Below are positions 7,859-16,330 of a DNA stretch of 64,000 nucleotides, piece after piece. The stretch's first letter is position 1; every line of letters begins with the position of its first letter. The stretch comes from an uncultured Saprospiraceae bacterium (GTDB lineage: Bacteria > Bacteroidota > Bacteroidia > Chitinophagales > Saprospiraceae): contig CALJPQ010000009.1 in NCBI GenBank assembly GCA_937980645.1, positions 242,018 to 306,017 of the forward strand. Direction: 5' to 3'. The position numbers were made by a program, and so were the translations under genes. Below the pieces are notes generated by a model. The model searched no databases. It was given only the letters and a program-made list of their open reading frames with translations, and was not told where the DNA came from.

Positions 7859-8704
7859 TTACAGAACTTCTACGTAGAAAACCAGCTCGGAGTTGGGCGG
7901 TATGGGGCCAGCGCCCTGCTCGCCGTAGCCTAATTTGGGCGGTAAAAACAGAATGGCCTTTCCACCATAATTGAGCTGCATTACGCCTTCGTCGAAGCCA
8001 GGGATCATCTGGCCGACGTTGGCCGGATAGGCATAAGGCTCACCGCGCTGGTAGGAGTTATCGAACATGGTGCCGTTGGTAAGGCAGCCGTAATAGTGCA
8101 CCTTCACCTGTTGGCCTGTCTTGATAGGAGCGCCGTTGCCTTTGTCTTCAATGAGCAGTTTAAGGCCAGAGCTCATCGTGATGAGGCCCGGCAGTTTACC
8201 GCTTCTGTAGCTATTGAGTACCTCTTGTACCCGATTTTGCACCGTATGGAATCGAGCCTCTACTTCGGCGCGCTCTTTTTCTTTTTCAGCGCGGGTGATG
8301 ACGTCGTAAAGCACAATCTCATGGCGCACTTCCTTGACGTCTTTCAGCGCAGGCGGAATGAATTTCTGCAGGAAAGTGTCCACTTTTTCATAAACGGTGC
8401 CGCTGTCCCCTTCGCTCATGAGCAGCAAAGCGTCGTAAATGGCCGGTACACGTATGGGCAGGTTATCTTTGGTAAACATTTCGTACTCGCGTGCGCCACC
8501 GAAGTTGGTGACGGTGCTGGACATCATAGAGTCGCCGACCCAGACGTAATGATTTATCAGGACGAAGTCTCCTGGTTGCGGCTTGATGCCCGTCTTGTTG
8601 GTGTGGTTGATAAAGCGGTAGCCATGTTCTGTCTTGATGCCATCGCTCTGGCAGGCCGTCAGAAAAGCAAGCAGCGCTATTCCGAAAATGAGAATGGAAC
8701 GCAT
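7859..8704 (-). CDS. FKBP-type peptidyl-prolyl cis-trans isomerase lipoprotein
   Basis: 281 residues. The signal peptide ends in the lipobox LTAC with Cys18, so the protein is likely membrane-anchored in the cell envelope. Residues about 185-281 form the FKBP domain: VKVHYYGCLTNGTMFDNSY, PGFDEGVMQLNYGGKAILFL and LGYGEQGAGPIPPNSELVFY, with the usual catalytic aromatic residues. Between them is a 150-residue region with a coiled-coil-like RAEKEKERAEVEARF segment; it may be a second, degenerate FKBP-like or dimerisation unit. It probably assists folding of periplasmic or outer membrane proteins. It follows the DHH gene by 67 bases and precedes prfB on the same strand. Confidence 0.9.
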   Translation of the reverse strand: MRSILIFGIALLAFLTACQSDGIKTEHGYRFINHTNKTGIKPQPGDFVLINHYVWVGDSMMSSTVTNFGGAREYEMFTKDNLPIRVPAIYDALLLMSEGDSGTVYEKVDTFLQKFIPPALKDVKEVRHEIVLYDVITRAEKEKERAEVEARFHTVQNRVQEVLNSYRSGKLPGLITMSSGLKLLIEDKGNGAPIKTGQQVKVHYYGCLTNGTMFDNSYQRGEPYAYPANVGQMIPGFDEGVMQLNYGGKAILFLPPKLGYGEQGAGPIPPNSELVFYVEVL

Positions 8705-8771
8705 AGTGGTGAAAAATCTATGTTTAGTTTACAGTAGTGAAGTGAAAAAGCAACGGAGTCGGGGCGTGCGC

Positions 8772-9776
8772 TTAGCGCGTCAGCGCCTCTTTGTACAACG
8801 GCAGAATGGAAAGGAATTTATCAATCGTCGCCTTTAGGCTGGTGTGCGAATAGGCACCAGCAGCATTTTTATGCCCGCCGCCGTTGAAGTGGGTGCGGCA
8901 AATTTCCTGCACATCAATATCACCCTTTGAGCGCAGGCTGAGTTTGACGATGTTAGGCTGGTTGTGGATGAACGCCGCCAGTCGCACATCGCGCACAGTG
9001 AGCAGGTAGTTGACGATGCCCTCCGTGTCGCCACGCTGGATGTCGAAAGTTTCGTAGTCTTTGCGCGTCAGCCAAATGTAGGCCGTGCGGTATTCTGGCA
9101 GGTATTCCATGCGGTTAATCAGGCAATGGCCCAGCAAGCGCAGGTTTTTGACCTTGTTAGAATTGAAAATTTTATCTTGTACATCTGTATCCTGCACTCC
9201 GCGCTCAATAAGGTCAGCAGCGATGCGGAAGATGCGGCTGTTGGTGGCATGCTTGAACGAACCGGTATCGGTTACAATGCCGGTGTAGATGCACATGCCC
9301 ACAGTAGGGTTGAGCTTTTGCAGGTCGCCCATGGCCTCGATGAAGCGATAGACCAGTTCACACGTGCTGCTGGCCTCCGGCTCCGAGAACACGTAGTCGG
9401 CAATCGGGTCGGGGTACAGATGGTGGTCAATCAGGATGCGCTTACCGGGCAGGTCTTTGACGTATTCACCCATTTTATCAATGCGGTTCAGCGCATTGAA
9501 ATCCAGAAAGATGAACACGTTTTTCCGACACAGCACCTGGCGGCATTCTTCGGTGTGGATGTCCCAGATGAGGATATCCTCTGCTCCTGGCAAGAAGATG
9601 AACTCCTCCGGGTATTCCGAAGGAAACAACACGTGCACCGTGTGCCCATACTGCTCTAAGTAATGCTGCATGGCTAACGAGCTGCCAATCGCATCGCCGT
9701 CGGGGTTTCGGTGCGAAATCACCGCCACGTTTTGCGGATAATGGAGCAGTTCCTTCAGATCGGATGGAATAACCAT
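8772..9776 (-). CDS. DHH/DHHA1 phosphoesterase (NrnA-like oligoribonuclease / pAp phosphatase)
   Basis: 334 residues from the ATG at 9776; upstream in-frame codons also exist but the family starts near MVIPSDLKELL. Motifs: HRNPDGDAIGSS (His22, Asp26, Asp28), the central LIDHHLYPDP, and the DHHA1 GGGHKNAAGAY near the C-terminus, all as in NrnA, which degrades nano-RNA and dephosphorylates 3'-phosphoadenosine 5'-phosphate using manganese. It heads a minus-strand cluster with the FKBP lipoprotein and prfB. A TATCTTTG promoter element is at 9886-9893. Confidence 0.9.
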   Translation of the reverse strand: MVIPSDLKELLHYPQNVAVISHRNPDGDAIGSSLAMQHYLEQYGHTVHVLFPSEYPEEFIFLPGAEDILIWDIHTEECRQVLCRKNVFIFLDFNALNRIDKMGEYVKDLPGKRILIDHHLYPDPIADYVFSEPEASSTCELVYRFIEAMGDLQKLNPTVGMCIYTGIVTDTGSFKHATNSRIFRIAADLIERGVQDTDVQDKIFNSNKVKNLRLLGHCLINRMEYLPEYRTAYIWLTRKDYETFDIQRGDTEGIVNYLLTVRDVRLAAFIHNQPNIVKLSLRSKGDIDVQEICRTHFNGGGHKNAAGAYSHTSLKATIDKFLSILPLYKEALTR

Positions 9777-9885
9777 GAGCAATTGGAAAAACGGATATCG
9801 GGCGCGCGGGCATTGCTTCCGCAAAGACATTTGCCTTAGCCCATCCGTTCGGACAAACACGGCAGACGCCAGCCAAAAAGGCTGG

Positions 9886-9893
9886 CAAAGATA
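9886..9893 (-). promoter_or_regulatory. -7 promoter element TATCTTTG for the DHH-FKBP-prfB cluster
   Basis: Minus-strand TAnnTTTG match about 110 bases upstream of the DHH start chosen here, in the 299-base divergent region shared with ndk. Confidence 0.55.
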
Positions 9894-9980
9894 CGCTGCA
9901 GCGCGGGCTTGATGCGAGTTTCGGGATTTTATTTTTTAAATCAGCCAAATACCAGCCTCATTTAAAATAAAATCTTGCTC

Positions 9981-9988
9981 TAATTTTG
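9981..9988 (+). promoter_or_regulatory. -7 promoter element TAATTTTG for ndk
   Basis: TAnnTTTG match, 88 bases before the ndk ATG, preceded by an AT-rich block. It forms a divergent pair with the element at 9886-9893. Confidence 0.55.
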
Positions 9989-10075
9989 CGCGCCGCTTGG
10001 TGGACGGGTCGCTATGCCCGTCGCCTGCAAGCACCTGGGCCGCATCAATTTCTCCGAACGCATACACGCAAACTT

Positions 10076-10492
10076 ATGGGCAACCGAACCTTCACCATGA
10101 TCAAACCCGACGCTGTACGCGCGGGCAACATTGGCAACATCCTGCAGATGATTAACGCCGCCGGCTTCCGCATCGTCGCCATGAAGCTGACGCAAATGAC
10201 CAAAGAGCGCGCCGGCCAGTTCTACGCCGTGCACCGCGAGCGTCCGTTCTACGACGAGCTGTGCACCTTCATGAGCAGCGGCCCCATTGTGGCGGCCATT
10301 TTGGAAAAAGAAAATGCCGTAGAGGAGTTTCGCAAACTCATCGGCGCTACCGATCCGGCCAAAGCCGAGCCCGGCACAGTGCGCCAGCGCTACGGCACCA
10401 ACGTCGGCGAAAATGCCGTACACGGCTCCGATAGCGACGAAAACGCCGCTATCGAGGCTGCTTTCCACTTTAGCGGAATGGAAATCTACTAA
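10076..10492 (+). CDS. ndk: Nucleoside diphosphate kinase
   Basis: 138 residues, the typical Ndk length. It transfers the gamma phosphate of ATP to other (d)NDPs through a phospho-histidine. The start [14 protein letters not shown] is the family N-terminus, so the ATG at 10076 is preferred to longer in-frame options. The active-site NAVHGSDS places the catalytic His at 116, and [15 protein letters not shown] is the conserved mid-region. It is likely a single-gene unit in the cytosol. Confidence 0.97.
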   Translation: MGNRTFTMIKPDAVRAGNIGNILQMINAAGFRIVAMKLTQMTKERAGQFYAVHRERPFYDELCTFMSSGPIVAAILEKENAVEEFRKLIGATDPAKAEPGTVRQRYGTNVGENAVHGSDSDENAAIEAAFHFSGMEIY

Positions 10493-10556
10493 GCCCAATT
10501 GCCTTCGGGTGGGCTTCCATGACGAAAATCATCGCCTCCGGGCCTGAGGGGCGCGC

Positions 10557-10564
10557 TACTTTTG
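10557..10564 (+). promoter_or_regulatory. -7 promoter element TACTTTTG for hppD
   Basis: TAnnTTTG match, 67 bases before the ATG at 10631. It rules out an upstream TTG start at 10562, which would fall inside the promoter. Confidence 0.65.
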
Positions 10565-10630
10565 CCAGCGCTTTTCACCCGACCTGAAGGCGGTGATTTT
10601 TTGTTTTTACCCAATAAAAATAGTGTCGCT

Positions 10631-11767
10631 ATGGATACCATGACTCAGACAGCGCCGAAAATAGCCGTTCAAGGCGCCGAAGATTTCTTCCCCATAAACG
10701 GTACTGACCACATCGAATTCTACGTCGGCAATGCCAAGCAAAGTGCCCTGTACTACCAGGCAGCGTTCGGCTTTGAGTGGGTGGCCTACATGGGGCCAGA
10801 GACCGGTGTGCGCGACCGCGTCAGTTATGTCCTTCAGCAGGGCAAAATTCGCTTAGTGCTGACGGCAGCACTTGCGCCCGAGCACGAAATTGCTCGCCAC
10901 GTAGCCCTGCACGGCGATGGCGTCAAGGTGCTCGCCCTTTGGGTGGATGATGCCGAAAAGAGCTACTACACCGCGCTGGAGCGCGGTGCCGAAAGCGCCT
11001 TCCCGCCCAAAGTACTGCGCGATGAACATGGCGAAGTCGTGCTGGCGGCCATCAAAACCTACGGTGAAACCATCCACACCCTCGTGGAGCGCAGCCGCTA
11101 CAATGGCCCCTTCCTGCCCGGCTACGAAGCGCGCCGGAGCGTCTATCCCGTCAAGCCTGTCGGCCTCAAATATGTGGACCACTGTGTGGGCAACGTCGAA
11201 CTGGGCGCCATGAACAAGTGGGTCAAGTTCTACCAGGACGTCATGGGCTTCAAACTGCTCATCACTTTCGACGATAAAGACATTAGCACCGAGTACAGTG
11301 CCCTGATGTCGAAAGTGGTCTCCAACGGCAATGGCTACATTAAGTTTCCCATCAACGAGCCAGCCAAAGGTCTGAAGAAGAGCCAAATAGAGGAGTATTT
11401 AGACTTTTATCGCTCTGCGGGAGTGCAACACATCGCCGTGGCCACTGACGACATCATTGCCACCGTTACGCAGCTGCGCGCCAACGGCGTGGACTTTCTG
11501 TACGTGCCCGAGACCTACTACGACGACGTGCTGGAGCGCGTGGGCAAAATTGAAGAAAACCTGGAAGACCTCAAGCGCCTCAACATTCTGGTAGACCGCG
11601 ACGAGGACGGCTATCTGCTGCAGCTGTTTACCAAGCCAGTGCAAGACCGCCCCACGGTGTTTTACGAGATCATCCAGCGCCGGGGCGCCAAATCGTTCGG
11701 GAAAGGCAACTTCAAAGCTCTGTTCGAGGCCATCGAACGCGAACAGGCGCTTCGGGGAACACTTTGA
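10631..11767 (+). CDS. hppD: 4-hydroxyphenylpyruvate dioxygenase
   Basis: 378 residues from the ATG at 10631. It converts 4-hydroxyphenylpyruvate to homogentisate in tyrosine breakdown, using Fe(II). The two vicinal-oxygen-chelate halves are visible: an N-terminal domain beginning NGTDHIEFYVGNAKQSALYY and a C-terminal domain beginning LKYVDHCVGNVE. Probable iron ligands are the His in YVDHCV, the His in GVQHIAVATDDI and the Glu in TVFYEIIQRRG. Fumarylacetoacetase, a later step, is encoded 19 kb away at 30577. A strong terminator follows. Confidence 0.95.
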   Translation: MDTMTQTAPKIAVQGAEDFFPINGTDHIEFYVGNAKQSALYYQAAFGFEWVAYMGPETGVRDRVSYVLQQGKIRLVLTAALAPEHEIARHVALHGDGVKVLALWVDDAEKSYYTALERGAESAFPPKVLRDEHGEVVLAAIKTYGETIHTLVERSRYNGPFLPGYEARRSVYPVKPVGLKYVDHCVGNVELGAMNKWVKFYQDVMGFKLLITFDDKDISTEYSALMSKVVSNGNGYIKFPINEPAKGLKKSQIEEYLDFYRSAGVQHIAVATDDIIATVTQLRANGVDFLYVPETYYDDVLERVGKIEENLEDLKRLNILVDRDEDGYLLQLFTKPVQDRPTVFYEIIQRRGAKSFGKGNFKALFEAIEREQALRGTL

Positions 11768-11802
11768 AAACCTGTACACCTGATACCCTACTAATGAGTG
11801 AA

Positions 11803-11838
11803 GCCGGCCTGCCTGCTGCAGGTCGGCTCTCCTTTTTT
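11803..11838 (+). terminator. Intrinsic terminator after hppD
   Basis: A 10-base stem GCCGGCCTGC/GCAGGTCGGC (one G-U pair) with a CTGCT loop, then TCTCC and six T. Confidence 0.85.
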
Positions 11839-11949
11839 CGGAGCGCGCGGTTGAACTGCACCTAAAGACGCCTTTCCCGGTGTCGCCCGGCGTTGCTGAC
11901 CTGTAGGTAAGCGCCCTTCACTTTCTTTGCAGCCCAATACGCATTGCCC

Positions 11950-12885
11950 ATGACGCGCCCACTCGCACAGGCTTACTTAGCCTTAGCCGCCATTTGCATT
12001 ATTTGGGGCACCACCTACACAGCCATTAAGTTTTCCCTGCGCGATTTTCCACCCTATTTGCTCGTCGGCATTCGGCAGACGGCAGCAGGGTTGCTGTTGA
12101 TAGGCTGGGCCTGGGTGGCAGGGCGCACCGCATCGCTGATGGGCATGCCCCTGGCCGAACGGCGGCGATACTTGTGGCGGCAAGCACTGACGGGGTTGTG
12201 CACCATCACGGGCGGCAACGGCCTCATTACCTGGGGCATGCAAGAAGTGTCGTCAGGGCTGGCGGCGGTCATCGGTTCTCTGACGCCGGTGGTTGTTGTG
12301 CTCATCAATCTAGCCTGGCGCGGCTCGGAGCGCGTTAATGGGCTGATGATAGCGGGCGTACTGTTGGGCTTTGGCGGGCTGGGGTTGGTGTTCCACCACG
12401 GCTGGGCCGACTTTCTGAATCCGGCCTATCGGTGGGGCATTGCCGCGTGCTTTGGCTCGTGCTTCACGTGGTCGTTGGGCACCGTGATGGCCAAACAGTG
12501 GAACGACGCGCGCGTATCGCCAGTGCTGAATGCGGGTCTGCAGGTTACCGCCGGCGGGCTGGGTGGCTTTGCATTGAGCCCCTTCTTCGACCCGCATCAC
12601 ACTATCGCACACACGGCGGAGGGCTGGGTTTCCGTAGCGTATCTGGCCCTGATTGGCTCGGCACTGGCTTTTAGCCTGTACATGTTTGCCCTACAGCACC
12701 TGAGCGCCGCTGTGTCGTCGCTGTACACCTATATTAACCCCGTGGTGGCCATTATGCTGGGTTGGGCCTTTCTGGGCGAGCATTTGAGCGCGCTGGAGGC
12801 CATCGGAATGCTCGTTGCCATTGTAGGCGTGTGGTTGGTCAACTACGGTTATCGCAAATCGGCAATAAAACCCGCTACACAATAG
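11950..12885 (+). CDS. DMT-superfamily (EamA) transporter
   Basis: 311 residues with about ten hydrophobic helices arranged as two EamA repeats. The first begins AYLALAAICIIWGTTYTAIK, which carries the typical WG-x-x-Y/F motif of drug/metabolite exporters, and the second starts near GIAACFGSCFTWSLGTVMAK. Members export amino acids, sugars or metabolites; the substrate cannot be told. The ATG at 11950 is preferred to the TTG six bases earlier. No obvious operon partner. Confidence 0.88.
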   Translation: MTRPLAQAYLALAAICIIWGTTYTAIKFSLRDFPPYLLVGIRQTAAGLLLIGWAWVAGRTASLMGMPLAERRRYLWRQALTGLCTITGGNGLITWGMQEVSSGLAAVIGSLTPVVVVLINLAWRGSERVNGLMIAGVLLGFGGLGLVFHHGWADFLNPAYRWGIAACFGSCFTWSLGTVMAKQWNDARVSPVLNAGLQVTAGGLGGFALSPFFDPHHTIAHTAEGWVSVAYLALIGSALAFSLYMFALQHLSAAVSSLYTYINPVVAIMLGWAFLGEHLSALEAIGMLVAIVGVWLVNYGYRKSAIKPATQ

Positions 12886-13082
12886 CGTTCCGTAGAAGAT
12901 GTACGGGCCGCCGTCCTGCAAGCGGCGGAATATACCCCGTCTGATCGAAGGCATAAGGCTGCATCGGGTATCGCCCGGCTTCGCTTTAAGCAGTGGGCGT
13001 ATAAATATCTACTGCACGGCTTACCGACATTCCTATGCTTGCACATTCAAACTTTCGCCATACCTTCGCCGCCAAAGCAAAC

Positions 13083-13556
13083 ATGAGTACCATTCATCAA
13101 TTTCGCGTGGAAGGACTCGACGGAGCCGAGATAGACTTCGCAGCGTTTGCAGGTAAAAAGATATTGGTCGTCAATGTAGCCTCCGAATGTGGTTACACGC
13201 CGCAATATCAACAACTTCAGGAATTATACACGCATTTTGGCGATACGTTGGTCGTGGTAGGTTTTCCGTGCAATGACTTTGGGGGACAAGAGCCGGGCGA
13301 TGCTCCTGCGATACGTCAGTTTTGCAGTATGCGCTACGGCGTAACGTTCCCACTGACCGCCAAAGTGAGCATTAAAGCGCCGAATACGCATCCGGTGTAC
13401 CGCTGGCTGACTACTGCCGCCGAAAACGGCCACTCCGACAGCGTTGTTTCCTGGAATTTTCAAAAATACCTGCTCGACGAAAACGGACGCCTCATCGCCG
13501 TTTTCCCGCCGGCCTGCGAGCCACTCGACCCGTCCATCCTTGCGCACCTTTCTTGA
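13083..13556 (+). CDS. Glutathione peroxidase family protein
   Basis: 157 residues. The catalytic triad is present: Cys in NVASECGYTPQYQQL, Gln in FPCNDFGGQEPG and Trp in VSWNFQKYLL, so it is a Cys-type GPx that probably uses thioredoxin rather than glutathione, as is common for bacterial enzymes. It detoxifies hydroperoxides. The ATG at 13083 gives the usual family N-terminus MSTIHQFRVEGLDG; a longer in-frame start at 13035 adds a non-conserved basic stretch. A near-match promoter, TACCTTCG, sits at 13061. Confidence 0.92.
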   Translation: MSTIHQFRVEGLDGAEIDFAAFAGKKILVVNVASECGYTPQYQQLQELYTHFGDTLVVVGFPCNDFGGQEPGDAPAIRQFCSMRYGVTFPLTAKVSIKAPNTHPVYRWLTTAAENGHSDSVVSWNFQKYLLDENGRLIAVFPPACEPLDPSILAHLS

Positions 13557-13650
13557 ACACGCGCTGACGAAGCGCCGGGGCTGTTAGCCACAACGCCAAG
13601 CCAACAGCAGCGCAGAGATCAGCACCCACAACGCGAGCAGGACACAGGCC

Positions 13651-14751
13651 ATGACCATATTCGGACAAGACGACGCACAGGCGTATTTGCGGCGGCTCCT
13701 TCGGCAGGAGCGCACACCGCATGCCTTGCTGCTGGCCGGCAAAACCGGCTGGGGCACACTGGCCCTATCCCTCGAGTTTGCCCGCTGGCTGCAGTGCCGA
13801 AATGCACCCGAAATACCCACTGATTGCACCTGCACGTCCTGTCAGAAAGCCCAACAGTGGGCACATCCCGACATCCATTTCTCCTATCCGGTCGTGGGGG
13901 CTAACGCCGTCAGCACCGACTACCTGACCGAGTGGCGCAAGGCCATCAGTGATAACCTGTGGCTGAGCGCCAACGACTGGTTCCAACGCATCGGCGCCGA
14001 AAACAAACAAGGCAACATCACCAAGGAAGAGTGTGTCGCCATCGTGCGCAAATTGAGCCTCAAAACCTTCGAAGGCCGCTATAAAGTGCTTCTGATGTGG
14101 CTGCCCGAATATTTGGGCAAGGAAGGCAACCGCTTGCTCAAACTCATCGAAGAGCCGCCTGAGCAGACGGTTTTCCTACTCGTAGCTGAAAATACCGACG
14201 CCATACTGCCCACCATTCTGTCGCGCTGTCAGATAGTCAAGACCTACCCGCTGCCCGATGAAGTCGTGGCGGAGGCCTTGCAACGCCACCACAGCCTCGA
14301 CACTGAGCGCGCGCGGCAAACCGCTTTTCTGGCCGACGGCGATTACAACCAGGCCCTGCAAATGATCCAAACGCTTGAGAGCGACGATGCGCGCCTTTTG
14401 CTCGAGTGGCTGCGCCAATGCTGGCGCGGTAACGGCGTCGAGCTGGTACGCTGGGCCGAACAGTTCGCCCAATTGGGCCGCGAAAACCAGAAAAAATTCT
14501 TCACCTACGCCCTCCATTTCCTGCGCGAACTGCTCGCTCTCAAAGTCAATCCGCAACTGCCGGCGCGTTTGCGCCCGGCCGAATTGGAAACGGCCCGCAA
14601 AATGGCGACCGTCTTCTCACTCGAGCATATCACTCAATTGGCCGCTCGCATAAACGACAACATCTTTTACATCGAACGAAATGCGAACCCTAAGGCGCTC
14701 ATCTTGGATGCCTCACTGGGTATCCATCGGCTCATCAAAAAACCGCAGTAA
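13651..14751 (+). CDS. holB: DNA polymerase III delta prime subunit
   Basis: 366 residues, AAA+ clamp-loader fold. The N-terminus FGQDDAQAYLRRLLRQERTPHALLLAGKTGWGTL carries a decayed Walker A in which the usual Lys is Thr (GKTGWGTL), as expected for delta prime, which does not hydrolyse ATP. A Cys cluster (CRNAPEIPTDCTCTSC) fits the zinc-binding module, and KEGNRLLKLIEEPPEQTVFLLV plus LPTILSRCQIV are the sensor 1/SRC-type motifs. It helps load the sliding clamp. The downstream PSP1/RicT gene is 40 bases away, an arrangement also common in Firmicutes and Bacteroidota. Confidence 0.9.
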   Translation: MTIFGQDDAQAYLRRLLRQERTPHALLLAGKTGWGTLALSLEFARWLQCRNAPEIPTDCTCTSCQKAQQWAHPDIHFSYPVVGANAVSTDYLTEWRKAISDNLWLSANDWFQRIGAENKQGNITKEECVAIVRKLSLKTFEGRYKVLLMWLPEYLGKEGNRLLKLIEEPPEQTVFLLVAENTDAILPTILSRCQIVKTYPLPDEVVAEALQRHHSLDTERARQTAFLADGDYNQALQMIQTLESDDARLLLEWLRQCWRGNGVELVRWAEQFAQLGRENQKKFFTYALHFLRELLALKVNPQLPARLRPAELETARKMATVFSLEHITQLAARINDNIFYIERNANPKALILDASLGIHRLIKKPQ

Positions 14752-14791
14752 TCCACCGTGTTTTTCACCCAAACGAGTTTAGAAGCAAATT

Positions 14792-16264
14792 ATGGGCTGT
14801 TTAGGCTGTTCCTGTTCCACAGAGAAAGATAGCGTAAAGGGTTGCCGCTCCAACGGCGGATGCGCCACTGGCGGCTGCAACCGACACAATTCGTACGACT
14901 GGCTGACGGCTATGGGTATTGAAGATCCCATACCGTTCGACATGGTCGAGGTCAGCTTCAAGAATGGCGCCCGCAAGGATTTTTTCAAAAACCCGCCCCA
15001 TACGCGCGCTACCACCGGCGACTGGGTGCTGGTCGAGTCGGCCACCGGCGGCTACGACGTCGGCGTTATCTCGCTGTCGGGCGAGCTGGTGCGTCTGCAG
15101 ATGAAGCGCAAGCGTGTGCGCCCCGACAGTCGCCAGCAAAGCGTCATCCGCAAAGCACATGAGCGCGATATAGAGCGCTTAGACCAGCTGCGCAAAATGG
15201 AACGCGATATTATGATTCGCGCTCGCGTCATTGCGCGCAGCCTCGATCTGAAAATGAAGATTGGCGACGTGGAGTTTCAGGGCGATGGCCGCAAGTGCAC
15301 CTTTTATTACACCGCCGATGGGCGCGTGGACTTCCGCGAACTCATTCGCCATTATGCCCGCGAGTTCAACGTGCGCGTCGAGATGCGTCAAATAGGCGCT
15401 CGTCAGGAGTCTGCCCGCCTGGGCGGCGTAGGCAATTGCGGGCGCGAATTGTGCTGCTCTACCTGGCTGGCCGAATTCAAAAGCGTCAACACCGCTGCCG
15501 CGCGCTACCAGAACCTGGCCATCAACCAGACCAAACTCTCCGGCATGTGCGGCCGCCTCAAGTGCTGCCTCAACTACGAGCTCGATACCTACATTGACGC
15601 CTTAGAGGACTTCCCTGACAAAGCTGAACGCATCAAAACCCAGGCCGGACTGGCTATCCTGATAAAAACGGACGTCTTTAAACGGCTCATGTACTACACC
15701 TATGCCGACGACCGGGGCAAATTCTTCGCCCTGCACGTGGACCAGGTGTGGGAAGCGCTCGACCGCATCAAAAACGGCGAATTACCCACCAGCCTGGAAG
15801 ACCTCCTCGCGCTGGCGCCGCCACCTGTTACCGATGACGGCGACGAAGAAGAAGAGCCTACGCCCGACTATGAAACCGTCGGAAACGTACTCGAGCTGCC
15901 TATTGAAAAGCGCAAAAAGAAGCGCAAGAAAAAGCGCAAAAAACGCGCTGGCCAGAGCCTCGCTTCTGCCTTAGAGCAGGCCGATCAATTGCCAACCACC
16001 CAGCAGCCCGGCCAGCACCAACCGCCGCCTCAACAAAAAGATGCACCTAAGCCCTCACAAGCTAAAGACGCACCCGGACAGGCACAGCCTAAGGATGCAT
16101 CCAAATCGCCACAGGACAAGTCTGCGCAATCCCCCTCAGCGGCACAGCCCGGCCAACCGACGCCCAACGGCGGCGAACGAAAGAAGAAAAAGAAAAAAAA
16201 GAAAAACCGCCCAAACCCGAACCGCCCTGACGGGCCCGACAGCAACCCACCGCCTACAGCCTGA
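14792..16264 (+). CDS. ricT: PSP1-domain protein (RicT/YaaT-like) with lysine-rich tail
   Basis: 490 residues. The N-terminus is cysteine-rich (GCLGCSCSTEKDSVKGCRS), and the PSP1 core spans about residues 45-330 with GNCGRELCCSTWL and MCGRLKCCLNYE, matching RicT, a subunit of an iron-sulfur Y-complex that steers RNase Y processing in Bacillus. The last 140 residues are a low-complexity extension containing two Lys/Arg runs (near residues 373-387 and 462-474) separated by a Gln/Pro/Ala/Lys-Asp repeat region; this tail is likely disordered and could bind RNA. It follows holB closely, as often seen. Confidence 0.88.
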   Translation: MGCLGCSCSTEKDSVKGCRSNGGCATGGCNRHNSYDWLTAMGIEDPIPFDMVEVSFKNGARKDFFKNPPHTRATTGDWVLVESATGGYDVGVISLSGELVRLQMKRKRVRPDSRQQSVIRKAHERDIERLDQLRKMERDIMIRARVIARSLDLKMKIGDVEFQGDGRKCTFYYTADGRVDFRELIRHYAREFNVRVEMRQIGARQESARLGGVGNCGRELCCSTWLAEFKSVNTAAARYQNLAINQTKLSGMCGRLKCCLNYELDTYIDALEDFPDKAERIKTQAGLAILIKTDVFKRLMYYTYADDRGKFFALHVDQVWEALDRIKNGELPTSLEDLLALAPPPVTDDGDEEEEPTPDYETVGNVLELPIEKRKKKRKKKRKKRAGQSLASALEQADQLPTTQQPGQHQPPPQQKDAPKPSQAKDAPGQAQPKDASKSPQDKSAQSPSAAQPGQPTPNGGERKKKKKKKKNRPNPNRPDGPDSNPPPTA

Positions 16265-16330
16265 GTAGATCAACGTGCCTCAACCGTAGAACTGCTTCCT
16301 TTCGCCTCATAACAGCATTCGCCTCTTCTC

